Source: Rhizophagus irregularis
Taxonomy: Eukaryota; Glomeromycota; Glomeromycetes; Glomerales; Glomeraceae
DNA length: 64,000 nucleotides
Assembly: GCF_026210795.1 (NCBI RefSeq)
Contig: NC_089441.1
Coordinates: forward strand, 124,001 to 188,000
Direction: 5' to 3'
Made by a program: the position numbers and the translations under genes. Positions within the stretch are counted from its first letter, which is position 1. Each line of letters opens with the position of its first letter. Under the pieces are notes generated by a model. The model ran no database searches and was not told where the DNA came from. It was given only the letters and a program-made list of their open reading frames with translations. This document shows, one piece after another, positions 11,262 to 20,968 of the stretch.

Positions 11262-13060
11262 ATGTCTTCTCAAGATCGTAATAAGCCTGTACAAGAAAAA
11301 GAAAGTCATAGACGGAGCTCTCTTATTAAGCATTGGGAACCTTCGCAACCGCCTTCGCAATCGCCTTCGCAATCACCTTCGCAATCGCAATCTCAACCTC
11401 AATGGTCACAACAATATTTATCTCAATCATCTCAACTTTTACCTTCCTTACGTTCGTCACAGCAACAGTATCCATATCCCTCTCAACGTTTTTCGTCACG
11501 GCAACATTCTCCATACCCCTTGTACCCATACCCCTCGTCACAACAACAGTCTCTATACCCCTCGTCACAACAACAGTCTCCATACCCCTCGTCACAACAA
11601 CAGCTTCCATACCCCTCGTATTCCTCACAACACTTGCAGCATCCTTCAACACAATTACTTTCTGATGAAGAAATTGGTCTGTATTATTATAATATTCGGT
11701 ATTTGAAGAAATCTTCAATAACAGAACAATAACTTGTAACGTTATTTCTATCATATAGATAATTTACTTGCTACACTATTTCTACAAATCGAGGACATCA
11801 TGTCCAGAGCCGTTAATCCTGTTTATGTCCGACAATCTATTGCAGAACGCTTTGCCATGACGCTCCCTGAACATTTACATGATCAAATCGAGCAGATGAT
11901 CCACAGAGGCAAGCGTTCTAGTGAAGAATGAAGCCGCACTTCCTCATCGTCTACACCTATTATGACAACCCCAACTCTCACACGGACGGATTCAATGTAA
12001 CGAATATGATTTTTTCATATTTATAATCTTATAATCTTCATATTAACATAATGTTTTTTAAAATTAGGGATACCTTGGAAGAAATTCCTCTTATAACTCA
12101 AAGTAGTACTAGTACTTCTTCTCTTGGTATTGCTATACCTTCTGTTACATCTTCAACTCTCCTTCGGATGAATCCAATGTAACAAATATATTTTTTTCAT
12201 ATTTATCATCTTGTAATCTTCATATAACAATGTTTTCTTTAAAAATTAGGGATGATATGGAAGAAGAACTCTTAAGCTCAGGCTTACAGCTGCCAAAATT
12301 CTATCTCAAGAATCGAAGATATCCAACATCGATTCGCCCTTATGCAAATTCTCCTGAAAAGTTCACAGATCGTGATACAAATATATCATATAACCAGAAG
12401 AGAATTTCTAATATTATATCGTTGCAAAACTCTATCCCAAAGTGGTTAAGAATAATAGTGATTAACGAATTAAAATCATTATTCCTAAGAACAAGAAACT
12501 TAGATAAAAGCAACAATAATCAAATTATAGAAGATTTCTTAGCGTCATTGTTACCAACTTTTATGAACGATCATCCTGACATATTACATAATGTAGCAAA
12601 AAGTTTTCGTAAAACCTGGTCGTACTGGAGAAATACATTATGGGATAACATCAAGCTTAGATACGAAACTTATCAAAAACGTAAAGAAAAAGACGAAAGT
12701 CTTGATTTCAAGCCGTACTTAAAAGGTCGTCATATTGAAGAAATATTCAACCTTTGGTTGAAATTTTCGGACAAGCCGATATCTCAAGAAAACGAAAATT
12801 CGCTTAAAAATTTAATTCTTTTTGAATTCCACTGTTTAGAAATTTATAACAGTGATGCACGTGACCGTTTTTTTACTCACACCGGAAACCTTTATACGGT
12901 TAATAATATTTTTAACAATTTATCTGGATATAATATTGGTTCTTCGATTGATTTATCAAAGTATGAAATTGAAAATAATGATGATGATGATTCAAATTCC
13001 AGCTCTGAGGATGAACCAAAGCCGAAATCAAAGAAATCTACTAAAAAGCGAAAAAAATAA
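11262..13060 (+). CDS. Q/S/P-rich N-terminus plus LPKW/LFLRTRN domain (family member 3); one in-frame TGA
   Basis: Exons are 11262-11676, 11759-11996, 12068-12178 and 12250-13060, with in-frame joins. The start MSSQDRNKPVQEK is chosen because the paralogue at 16631 begins MSSQDFDKEQ. Exon 1 codes SLIKHWEPSQ and then degenerate tandem repeats SSQQQSPYP. Exon 2 gives DNLLATLFLQIEDIMSRAVN but contains TGA at 11929-11931 (codon 196), so the full-length product is interrupted unless spliced otherwise. The last exon alone is open for 270 codons with SIPKWLRIIVINELKSLFLR, RKTWSYWRNTLWDNIK, FFTHTGNLYTVNN, LSGYNIGSSIDLSKYE and an acidic then basic tail ending KKSTKKRKK. No recognised domain. The tail suggests a nuclear protein (inference). 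Exon 3 and its flanking introns are a tandem duplication. Confidence 0.55.
11997..12249 (+). repeat. Tandem exon-plus-intron duplication
   Basis: Two introns of exactly 71 nt (11997-12067 and 12179-12249) are near copies: both start GTAACRAATAT, contain TTTTTTCATATTTATMATCTT and end AAATTAG, and both are followed by GGAT...TGGAAGAA. Both are preceded by CGGAYGAATCCAAT or a variant. The intervening 111-nt exon keeps the frame (37 codons, phase 2 at both ends). Confidence 0.8.
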
Positions 13061-13639
13061 TATATATTATGTAGATTTTTTTCAATTTAAATTTTTAGCG
13101 TAGAAAAGTAAAGTATCTGGTCGTGTGTTGAAGTTTGATGAGAGGTTCGTATGTAAATTTATAAAACAAATTTTTCTTTTTTTTTAAAAAAAAAAAAAAT
13201 TCTATGTAAAAAACCATCATTTTAAAAACCAGGTCAAATGATTATAATTATCATTGTTACTACAACAATAATTTTTTTCTTTGTATCTATATATATATAT
13301 ATATATATTTTTTTTTACTTTCACAATCTAAAAGAAGACGGGTAGATAGTATATTCTTTATCATTTTTATTTCTATTGTATAACATTATTGCCAAAATAA
13401 AACTTCAAATTTGCAACCAAAATTAACGAACATTCATTCACATTCTTTAACTGAATCGAACACGGCGATATCATTTAGATTTTTTTTGGTACAATTATGA
13501 AACATCACGGCGATATCATTTAGATAATTTTTTTACAATTACAAACCGATATCACGAAGATATCATGCAGTGTTTTTTTAAAATAAATCAAATCATTTTT
13601 ATTAGTATATTGGATTTTATAATACAATAATAAAATATT
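13061..13639. other. Intergenic, short direct repeat
   Basis: AT-rich 3' region of the preceding gene. CACGGCGATATCATTTAGAT occurs twice, at about 13463 and 13507, and a (TA)n run lies at about 13290. No gene was seen. Confidence 0.5.
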
Positions 13640-14123
13640 AAATTGAGTTAATCGTGAAGGTTATTTTTAAAAACAGCAACAGCAACATCAACATCAACTT
13701 CACCAACAACATCTACAACAACATCATCAGCAATATCAACGGCAACAACAATCCATTTATAAACCTCAATCACAATATTATCCTGAATTTGGACGTAATT
13801 ACAGACCATTTCGATTGCAATATCCTTATGAGGATGAACAACTACCTCGTTTACAATATTGCCCAGGTGTCCACATTTTGAAGAGGAGACAACAATCTCA
13901 ATCAACCAGACAAGCAGAAATCATTAATTTGGAAGAGGAGCAATGACGCAGCACATGAAAAATTTTTCTCGTTTAATGGAAGCCTCTACACAGTTAACTG
14001 TGATTTTCCAAGTACTTCTGGTTATAACGTCGCGACATCAATAAATTTATCAAAATACGACGTGATCTTTCAATATGTACTTCCGATGTTGATTCTGACA
14101 TCACTGATCCATCAAATTACTGA
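13640..14123 (+). pseudogene. Truncated copy of the LFLRTRN family (member 4): Q-rich exon joined to the C-terminal domain
   Basis: A CAA/CAG-rich frame (QQHQHQLHQQHLQQH, then YKPQSQYYPEFGRNYRPF) runs to TGA at about 13944. In another frame SNDAAHEKFFSFNGSLYTVN, then TSGYNVATSINLSKYD, follows immediately and matches NSDARDRFFTHTGNLYTVNN ... LSGYNIGSSIDLSKYE of the gene ending at 13060. A further frame change after SKYD gives an acidic Ser/Asp tail (SDVDSDITDPSNY) with a TGA at 14121-14123. The central LPKW/LFLRTRN part is missing. Deletion plus frameshifts make it non-functional as a full protein. Confidence 0.6.
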
Positions 14124-14429
14124 CTTCCATATTGAACAATTTTTTTTTATATTTTCTGCAATATGAATTTAACATTATCACCATATCAATTTGGCATTCA
14201 AGATGATATTCAAAAAATGTCCGTTAACTCTTTATTAGGTTGTAAAAATTGAAAAATATTTCATACAATAAAAGTATAAAAAAAAAAGTTCACCCTGCCA
14301 CCACGGCCCAGATAAACTTTCGAAATTTGCCACTGCTACCAGCAACTCATGGTAAATTTCGTAAGAAAAAAAAAAATTTCAAAATTTTTTTTTAAAAAAA
14401 ATAAACTATTTATAAATCAAAAAATTTAC

Positions 14430-14812
14430 AATTTCTTTTGGAGAACGAAACTCTTCGTTGAACGGCACGACCTCCAGTTCATTTTTACATTCACTACTGT
14501 TGTGCCCAGCTTTCCAGCAGCGTATACAATAATTACCCCATCAAAACTGCGATTTTAAATTGGGGCAACTTTTTACAGAATGGCCAAAATACTTACAAAT
14601 TTTACAGGCCTCTTTATACTGGATGGTTGTAAGGAATTAGCCAGTTGTTGTTCGTCATAGATATTAACACATCTCTCGAAGAATATAATATTCTTGGTGA
14701 AGAAGGTGTTGACAGCGGAAGGTAGGGTATAATTTTCGTCACATTGCTTAAAGGCTAAAGCCAATAGTGTTACCGTACCGTTTAAATATAATCTCGTGTT
14801 ACGCCTGTTCAA
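14430..14812 (-). pseudogene. Relic of a gene with two CCHC zinc knuckles
   Basis: The minus strand codes MNRRNTRLYLNGTVTLLALA ... CVNIYDEQQLANSLQ. After a frameshift in CCATCCAG it continues YKEACKICKYFGHSVKSCPN, a perfect CX2CX4HX4C knuckle. An in-frame TGA and then YCIRCWKAGHNSSECKN, a second CX2CX4HX4C knuckle, follow. Paired zinc knuckles bind nucleic acid and are typical of Gag or LINE ORF1-type proteins and some RNA-binding proteins, so a mobile-element origin is likely. Two lesions show it is dead. Confidence 0.55.
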
Positions 14813-15053
14813 AATCCGGTTTATTTATTTTTGATTGGACTGATAAGTGACACGAAAAGTTTTTTTGTAATTAAGATGTGTAATTATGACGTATAGTGCA
14901 ATATAATTGGGTTTGTGAAACTTGAGTATGACTAAAAAAAAATATTTGATTTCACATGATGATTAACATTAACTGACCAATAAAATTTATCGAATTTTGC
15001 ATTCGAATTACAATAAGAATGTGGGTTTCGTAAGATTTAGTAAACAAAGAAAA

Positions 15054-15836
15054 ATGGGTAAGTAAATTTGCTTGCTATTCCTTTGTCACAAAGGCTGAAT
15101 TAAAATATTCCTTTCGTCATGAAAGGCTAAATCCTTGGTTAAAATAATCGATATTCCTTTTGTCACGAAAGGCTAAAATAAGATTCCTTTCGTCACGAAA
15201 GGCTAAAATAAGATTCCTTTCGTCCCGAAAGGCTAAAATATGTTTCCTTTCATCTTTAACATTCCCATTCCTTTGTTAAAATATGATATTTAATATTCCT
15301 TTATTGAAATCAAATATATTATATGAAAAAGTATATATCAAGAATGAATCATTTTTCTTTTTTTTAATATAAAGTATTAATTTATTATTTTTAATTTTAT
15401 TTAATAATAATATAGGTAAGAAAAGACATGAAGGTTGTCGTGATCATAAATTATCAGTTTTCTTCGGTGGTAAGAACACGAAAGAGTTAAAAGAGATAAA
15501 ATCGAAAGACGTTAAGGGATGGTTAAAGAATAGATTTTCTTACAATTTTGTACATATCAGAAAGGATCCTGATTGGGGGTAATGAAATAAAATAATTAAT
15601 ATATACAATTTTTAATTAATAATTTAATTAAATGAACATTTGTTATATTTAGGCATGGATTTGTGCACTTCGAAAATGATGATGATAAAACTAGATTTTA
15701 CAATTATGTGAGAAACAAAAAATTTATCGGACCTCTAAGTAAAACAATCATGTTCGCAGAAGCGCGTCCAAAAGGAGGAGATGATGATGATTATGATGAT
15801 GATGATGATGATGATGACGACGATGATGATGGATGA
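15054..15836 (+). CDS. Small RRM-like RNA-binding protein with a poly-Asp tail (116 aa)
   Basis: Exons are 15054-15057, 15416-15578 and 15653-15836. The first codes only Met and one base of Gly, followed by a 358-nt intron; the second intron is 74 nt. The 116-aa product begins MGKKRHEGCRDHKLSVFFGG. LSVFFG (14-19) fits RNP2 and GHGFVHF (56-62) fits RNP1 in position and character, with IMFAEARPKG as a last beta strand, so a single RNA recognition motif is likely. The C-terminus is a GAT-repeat-coded aspartate run ending in Gly-stop. Family knowledge predicts single-stranded RNA binding. The exon joins restore the WGHGFVHFE motif exactly, which supports the model. Standing alone, RRM proteins this short are often splicing or mRNA-binding accessory factors (inference). 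Confidence 0.7.
15071..15262 (+). repeat. Tandem hairpin repeats inside the first intron of the RRM-like gene
   Basis: The unit ATTCCTTTCGTCACGAAAGG followed by CTAAAATAAG recurs about six times with decay toward both ends (about 15076, 15106, 15155, 15184, 15213 and 15244). Each unit contains the palindrome CCTTTCG-TCA-CGAAAGG, which would fold as a 7-bp hairpin in the pre-mRNA. Confidence 0.75.
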
Positions 15837-15918
15837 TCTGTAAGCACTATTATTACATTAATGAAATATAAATTAATGAAGGAATTATTACTTATTAAAA
15901 TTTTTTATAAAAAATTAG

Positions 15919-16443
15919 AATACACAAAACCAATCACTACAATCCCCGGTACAGCCGCCCCTATCACAACCATCACCACAATCATCACCGTTACAACTCC
16001 CACCACCACAATCACCACAATCATCACCGGTACAACTCCCACCACCACAATCACCACAACCATCACAATCACAATTACCAGCTTACAATATTTTTGAAGT
16101 CGAAATTAATATCACAATTACCAGCTTACAATATTTTTGAAGTCGAAATTAATAGGTATTAATATTAGTTTATTTATATTAATATTAATTGTTTTTATTA
16201 ATATTTTATTTACTTTTTTTTTGGTAAAGCTGTTTAATTGTAGATATTTTTATTTTTAATGTGAAAAATCTCTCTGTTGATGTAAATATTAATAATACGA
16301 AACTCATATTTGTCAAATTTGAGTACGATTTGCCAAAAGATCCTGAGGGATCCAATTGCCTATTAAGAGAAGCAGTTTTTCCGGACAAGGAAGTTATTCT
16401 AAATCTGGAATTACCCAAAAGGCAAGTTTATATATTAAATTAG
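15919..16443 (+). pseudogene. Q/P-rich gene fragment broken by a 43-bp tandem duplication
   Basis: An exon opening after AAAATTAG at 15918 codes NTQNQSLQSPVQPPLSQPSP and repeats, then SQLPAYNIFEVEIN. A 43-bp unit (16068-16110) is directly duplicated at 16111-16153, shifting the frame into TGA just before a GTATTA donor. A later exon (about 16240-16425) codes VKNLSVDVNINNTKLIFVKF, EYDLPKDPEGSNCLLREAVF and PDKEVILNLELPKRQ, which looks like a true domain but is not recognised. It may be a 3' continuation of the RRM-like gene separated by a stop, or a separate gene. Confidence 0.4.
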
Positions 16444-16492
16444 TAAAATTGTAATTTAATTTATAATTTAAAAACTAATAATTAATTTTTTT

Positions 16493-16630
16493 CGATCATG
16501 ATGTGGTAAGATCAACGCAAAAAAAAGGGATAAAAAAAATTTTTTTTTTTATTCAATTAATTATTTCTTTTTTTTTTTATATTTAGATATTTGTTTTTTT
16601 TTTGACTTGCATTTTTTAACTATCATTAAA
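16493..16630 (+). promoter_or_regulatory. Duplicated upstream region of the family (copy at member 5)
   Basis: Contains CGATCATGATGTGGTAAGAT and CATTTTTTAACTATCATTAA just before the ATG at 16631, matching the region before 11262 with an intervening A/T-rich expansion. Confidence 0.45.
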
Positions 16631-17640
16631 ATGTCTTCTCAAGATTTTGATAAAGAACAAGGAATTCGTAAAAAAGGCTCGCTTATTAAACATTGGCAGC
16701 CATCGCAACCGCAATATCAACAACCTCAGTCTCAACAACCGCAACAATCTCAACCCCAAACTCTATTTCAGTGGCCGCGACAACCTCAACAATTTCAACA
16801 ATCTCAACCTCAACAATTTCAATGGCCGCAACCACCTCAATCTCAATGGCCTCAACAACCTCAACAACCTCAACAACCTTCAATGGTCGCAACAACTTCA
16901 ACAATCTCAACCTTAATGGTCGCAACACCTCAATAGCTATAAGAGTATCAATCGTCGCCGCTACCTCAATCATCGCTCTATCGTCTATCATCGCCTCAAA
17001 TTGGTCAAGAAGAAATAGGTGACTTATAGTTGATATTCAGTATTCTTTCTTTTTATGATATGAATAATTCACTTACCTTGATATCTATCTAATAATTGTA
17101 GACGAAATGTTAAAAAAGAAAGAATTGAGAACATAACGAGTAAAGCGTCAGATCATCTTGCAATTAAGTAGTCGGTTTGGGCTTGTTTTCCTGAATACGT
17201 CAATATGGTTGCCGGAAGGCAATATAAGAAAAGCCAAAGTCCTATATTATCAACAACTCCGATGGAATCTTCTCCGGCTAGTTCTCCATATTGTTCTCCG
17301 CGTTTGGAAAATGCACAAACACGTACTCCCAAGGTAAATATATTTACGTATCATTATAATAAATCTGTAATATTTATAATTCATATATTTCGAACCTATT
17401 TTAATTTTTATTATAGAGACGAATTTGAACAACTACTATTAATTAATAATTGGAGTTACTTTGTTAAAGACCGTCACTACCCAGAAGTCCTTCCCAAGAG
17501 CAAAGATCTAGTGAATAAAGTCAGAAATAGATGAGCGAATTATTAGAAAGCAACGTTATAGTTCCCTCCCAAATGGGGATCAAACATCATATACGTTGAA
17601 TTAAGAGCATTATTTCTTCGTACAGCATCTTGACCATTCT
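16631..17640 (+). pseudogene. Broken paralogue of the gene at 11262 (family member 5)
   Basis: It starts MSSQDFDKEQGIRKKGSLIKHWQPSQ, then has glutamine/proline repeats. After QQPQQP the open frame is lost to TAG and TAA near 16934-16942, and the original frame returns as YRLSSPQIGQEEI with a GT donor at 17019 and acceptor at 17101 in the same place and phase as in member 3, but then meets TAA after EMLKKKELRT. Later pieces are conserved: SSPYCSPRLENAQTRTPK, DEFEQLLLINNWSYFVKDRHYP (compare DDMEEELLSSGL ... FYLKNRRYP) and, frameshifted, SSLP plus ELRALFLRTAS with a stop at about 17631. It is a multiply disrupted copy. Confidence 0.65.
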
Positions 17641-17849
17641 GCTAGGAATTTAAGAGGAGTGAATTGTGGCCGAATATAGGTAGCGCGTATCAAAATAGTA
17701 GTAGTATTGGCGCTAATTTTCGCAATCTTCCCCTTGAAGTTTTGGCTATATTTCGTCAGTGGTTAACGTGTGTTTCAAATGAATTACTTATCAATTGGCA
17801 TTTATACGAATTGATTGAAATAAAGTTGTATGTAAGATTAATTTGAACA

Positions 17850-18245
17850 TTCAATCCAATTAATTTTAAAATAAAATATGTATATTTTTAATATTTTCGT
17901 CAGTTATTCGTGATATCAGAAAAAATAAAAAAAATTGAAAATAAGGGGTTTTATATGAATAAATGATTATCTTTAATATTAAAATACTTTTTTTAGTAAT
18001 AATTTTAATATACCTCTTTGAATTATATAATACAAATACAATAAATAAATATTTTGCATATCGGTACCCGATATGTGTAAGATTGATTCAGTGTTACATA
18101 TCAGTGACTAATTGTTTAGATGTCAGAAATCCGATTTTTAGGCATATTTGATATGTTATATATTGGGTACCCGATATGTAATAAATGTCCGATATATATC
18201 TGATTAGTCACTGATATATAGGTACCCGATATGTATCCGATAGCA
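17850..18245. repeat. Palindromic GGTACC / CCGATATG word array
   Basis: Between about 18058 and 18240 the word CCGATATG and its complement occur repeatedly, including the 20-bp palindrome-like CATATCGGGTACCCGATATG. The ends are not resolved into clean terminal repeats. It resembles the word-array elements elsewhere in the window. 17850-18050 is plain AT-rich DNA. Confidence 0.45.
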
Positions 18246-18291
18246 TCAATTTTGACTAGTGATTTTTTGTTCTTTCTTACCTTTGCTCTCT

Positions 18292-18411
18292 CCATTTAGG
18301 TCCCAGCTCTTTGGATCTAAGGTGCGTCTTGTTTCATTTTTTGTTTGTTTTGTTTGTTTTGTTTCATTTTTGTTCGTTTTAATCTCTACTCTCTTTCCAT
18401 TTAGGTCCCAG
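18292..18411. repeat. Direct repeat pair CCATTTAGGTCCCAG
   Basis: CCATTTAGGTCCCAG occurs at 18292-18306 and 18397-18411, each preceded by a CTCTCT tract and separated by a TTTGTT-rich stretch. The region to 18545 is purine/pyrimidine-skewed and codes nothing convincing. Confidence 0.5.
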
Positions 18412-18734
18412 TTCTTACATGCAGTGGGTTCTGTATTTTGCTTCTCTTTTTTCGTTGTTGAAGAAAGAGAAAGGAAAAAAAACAAAAGTAAGAAAAGAAA
18501 AAGAAGAAACAAAAAAAGTGAAATAAAAAAAATAAAAAAGTAATGCGTAACATATTTTTATTGTTATCAGATCAATGCTATTGTGTCATGTATGTTATGC
18601 ATCGCAGTTACACAATTTGTAAATAGTTATTTATGTGGGTAGTCTAAACATAACGCAGAGTTTTTAAATATATAAATATTGACTTTAAATTAAAGCTAAT
18701 TAAAATGAAATTTTAAATATAAATTATTTATCAT

Positions 18735-18988
18735 TGGGTCCCATGATCACCAGACATTGAAGATAGGACCTTTATGGCTAAGTGACCCGTTACTAAATGA
18801 AGTCTACTTACAGAGTCAAATGATCACTCGACAGTGCACATGTGAGGTACTACCGGTATGACGAGTGGTTTGTAGTTTAATTATATTAGAGTAGTTATTA
18901 GGGAATTTTACTTTGTATATATTTTCTTTATTTTTTTTACTTTAATAAAACTGCAAATGTGCTGCAAAAAAAAAATAAATAAATAAAT
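18735..18988 (+). mobile_element. Retroposed element (SINE or 5'-truncated LINE) with 14-bp target duplication
   Basis: The insert begins TGGGTCCCATGATCACC and ends AATAAAACTGCAAATGTGCTGC followed by A(10) and TAAATAAATAAAT. It is bounded by perfect 14-bp direct repeats AAATTATTTATCAT at 18721-18734 and 18989-19002. An AATAAA signal, an A-rich tail and a target-site duplication are the hallmarks of LINE-mediated reverse transcription. No Pol III boxes or ORF were recognised. Confidence 0.75.
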
Positions 18989-19251
18989 AAATTATTTATC
19001 ATGTAAACTACAAAAATGTACTAAATTTAATGTAGATTAATTTGTTAATTTTTCAAATACAATACAATTTATCAAAAAAAATGATATATTACTTTTGTGA
19101 TTTTTACATTTTTTAATAAATTAAGCATTTTATAAAAATTAGTAATATATTTTATTATAAATTAAGTGATAAATAAATATTAAATGGTCTAAATTATTAA
19201 AAAAAATCAATTATTTTAATAGTTTATAATTAATTTTATTTAGGTAATATA

Positions 19252-20138
19252 CACCCACCTGCCAAAAGTATCTAGGCACTTCTAAAAAATGACCATTAAA
19301 TCACATTATCTCGACATCCAGTGATCAGAATTTAATGATTTATGATTCATTGGATTCGTCTAATTGAGACGCATCTAACCGCAGTATTTTCAAGTCTGTA
19401 GGTTTTAATAGATCAGAAGTTATCAATAAATGTCTAAAAACAGTAAAATGCAAATAACTTTTGATCCATCAATTCTAGAGATATGAAAATAATAGATACA
19501 ATGTACCTTAACAAGACAAATCTAATGAGTTATATTTCATCTTACTAGGTTTAATAGGGAAGAAAACGTTATGAAATTTGTATTTGCTAAATTTTTAAAG
19601 ATGATGAAAAATGAATTTCTTCATAAAGTTAAATCACATTATTTCAATAACCAGTAATCAGAATTTAATTATTTATGATTCAATGAATTCATATTATCAA
19701 GATGCATCTAATTGCAGTATTATTATGTCTCTAAATTTGATGGATCAGATGTTATTCTCAACAGTAAAATGCAAATAATTCATTTTTTATCTTTAAAAAT
19801 TTAGCAAATACAAATTTCATAACGTTTTCTTCCCTATTAAACCTAGTAAGATGAAATATGACTCATTAGATTTGTTTTGTTAAGGTACATTGTACCTATT
19901 ATTTTCATGTCTCTAGGATTGATGGATCAAAAGTTATTTGCATTTTACTGTTGTTAGACATTTATCGATAATTTCTGATCTATTGAACCTACAGACTTGA
20001 AAATACTGCGGTTAGATGCGTTTCAATAAAACGAATCCAATGAATCACAAATCATTAAATTCTAATTATTGGATGTCTAGATAATGTGATTTAATGGTCA
20101 TTTTTTAGAAGTGCTCGGATACTTTTAGCAGGTGGGTG
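19252..20138. mobile_element. Tc1/mariner-type foldback element, about 330-bp arms, TA target
   Basis: TIRs start CACCCACCTGCCAAAAGTAT (left) and end with ATACTTTTAGCAGGTGGGTG (right), flanked by TA at 19250-19251 and 20139-20140. The arms are inverted copies over about 330 bp each. A third partial direct copy of the left arm (GTTAAATCACATTATTTCAA onward, about 19627-19785) sits between them. TA target and a GCCAAAAGTAT-type end fit Tc1/mariner elements. There is no transposase ORF, so it is non-autonomous. Confidence 0.8.
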
Positions 20139-20249
20139 TATTTAATAATTACTATATTAATATATATAAAACTATGAAATTAATATATATATAACTTATT
20201 GCACTGTGGGATGGTTAACCTATTTTCTGTATTTATGTGGTATGGTATA

Positions 20250-20966
20250 CCTAAGGTTGCTTGTCTAAACCTCTTCAAAATCCTACGTAGAGCTCCGAAC
20301 GAGTCGAGTCAAGTCGAGTTATATGTAAACTCGATTCGACTCGAGTTAAATCGAGTCGAGTCGAGTCGAGTTAAAATTATAAAAATATAAACTCGACTCG
20401 ATTCAAGTCGAGTTGGCCCGTCAAACCGAATCGAGTCGAGTCGAATTAAATCACGTGATTTTAATTCGGCTATGCCGATCATTTCCTTTTTTTGGCGATA
20501 GCCGTTCCACAAAATTCCATTTTTGTAATTTTCAAAAAATTTTCGTCTCGGATTTTGTGTAACATAATTTCCAAAAAAGGAAATTCCATAAATTTGGCCG
20601 GAATTATGTTTAATTCGGCTTAACTCGACTCGACTCGATTTTATTAAATTATTAACTCGACTCGAATTGATTCGATTTGATTGTAATTTTCAACTCGACT
20701 CGACTCGACCAACTCGCGAGTCAACTCGACTCGTTTCGGAGCACTAAATTCCTACGATAAGTTTTGTCAAAATTTTACTATAGATTTATTATAGTTTTGG
20801 CAGAGTTTTGGCAGTTTCAGCATTTATAATAAGTTTCAGCAGTTTCGCCTTTCTCCAAAGTTTTGCCAGTTTTTTAATATAACTTTAATATAGTTTTGGC
20901 AGAATTTCGCTTTTCAGTGAAACGCCATCTTGCCTAAACCCCTAGGTTTTGGCAAGCAACCTTAGG
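20250..20966. mobile_element. TA-flanked element with CCTAAGGTTGCTTG ends, carrying a nested element
   Basis: Left end CCTAAGGTTGCTTG at 20250 and right end CAAGCAACCTTAGG at 20966 are perfect inverted repeats, flanked by TA on both sides (20248-20249, 20967-20968). The host part contains repeats of GTTTTGGCAG. Inside lies the hAT-like element at 20288-20746. Non-autonomous, mariner-like by TA target. Confidence 0.7.
20288..20746. mobile_element. hAT-like element A with GAGTC word arrays
   Basis: Ends TAGAGCTCCGAACGAGTCGA and CGTTTCGGAGCACTA are inverted repeats. Flanks are ATCCTACG (left) and AATTCCTACG (right), an imperfect 8-bp-type target duplication. Both inner flanks carry inverted arrays of the word GAGTC, for example GAGTCGAGTCGAGTCGAG at about 20354. 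The core contains GGCCGGAATTATG. It is the same family as elements at 45777-46134 and 50748-51710 by its TAGTGYTCCGAA-type ends. Confidence 0.7.
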
Positions 20967-20968
20967 TA

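Noticed and set aside
11326-11754. Antisense ORFs over the Q/S/P repeats
   Set aside because: Repeat translation in other frames; the sense frame has the conserved MSSQD start and splice site.
13654-13905. Asn- and Val-rich ORFs in both directions
   Set aside because: Alternative frames of the CAA/CAG repeat; the Gln frame continues into YKPQSQYYPEFGRNYRPF and is preferred.
20199-20512. Two overlapping ORFs through the GAGTC array
   Set aside because: They are Ser/Arg/Leu translations of a 5-bp word repeat within a non-coding element.
20277-20756. Perfect 8-bp target duplication for element A
   Set aside because: The flanks ATCCTACG and AATTCCTACG share TCCTACG but are offset by two bases, so only an imperfect duplication is claimed.
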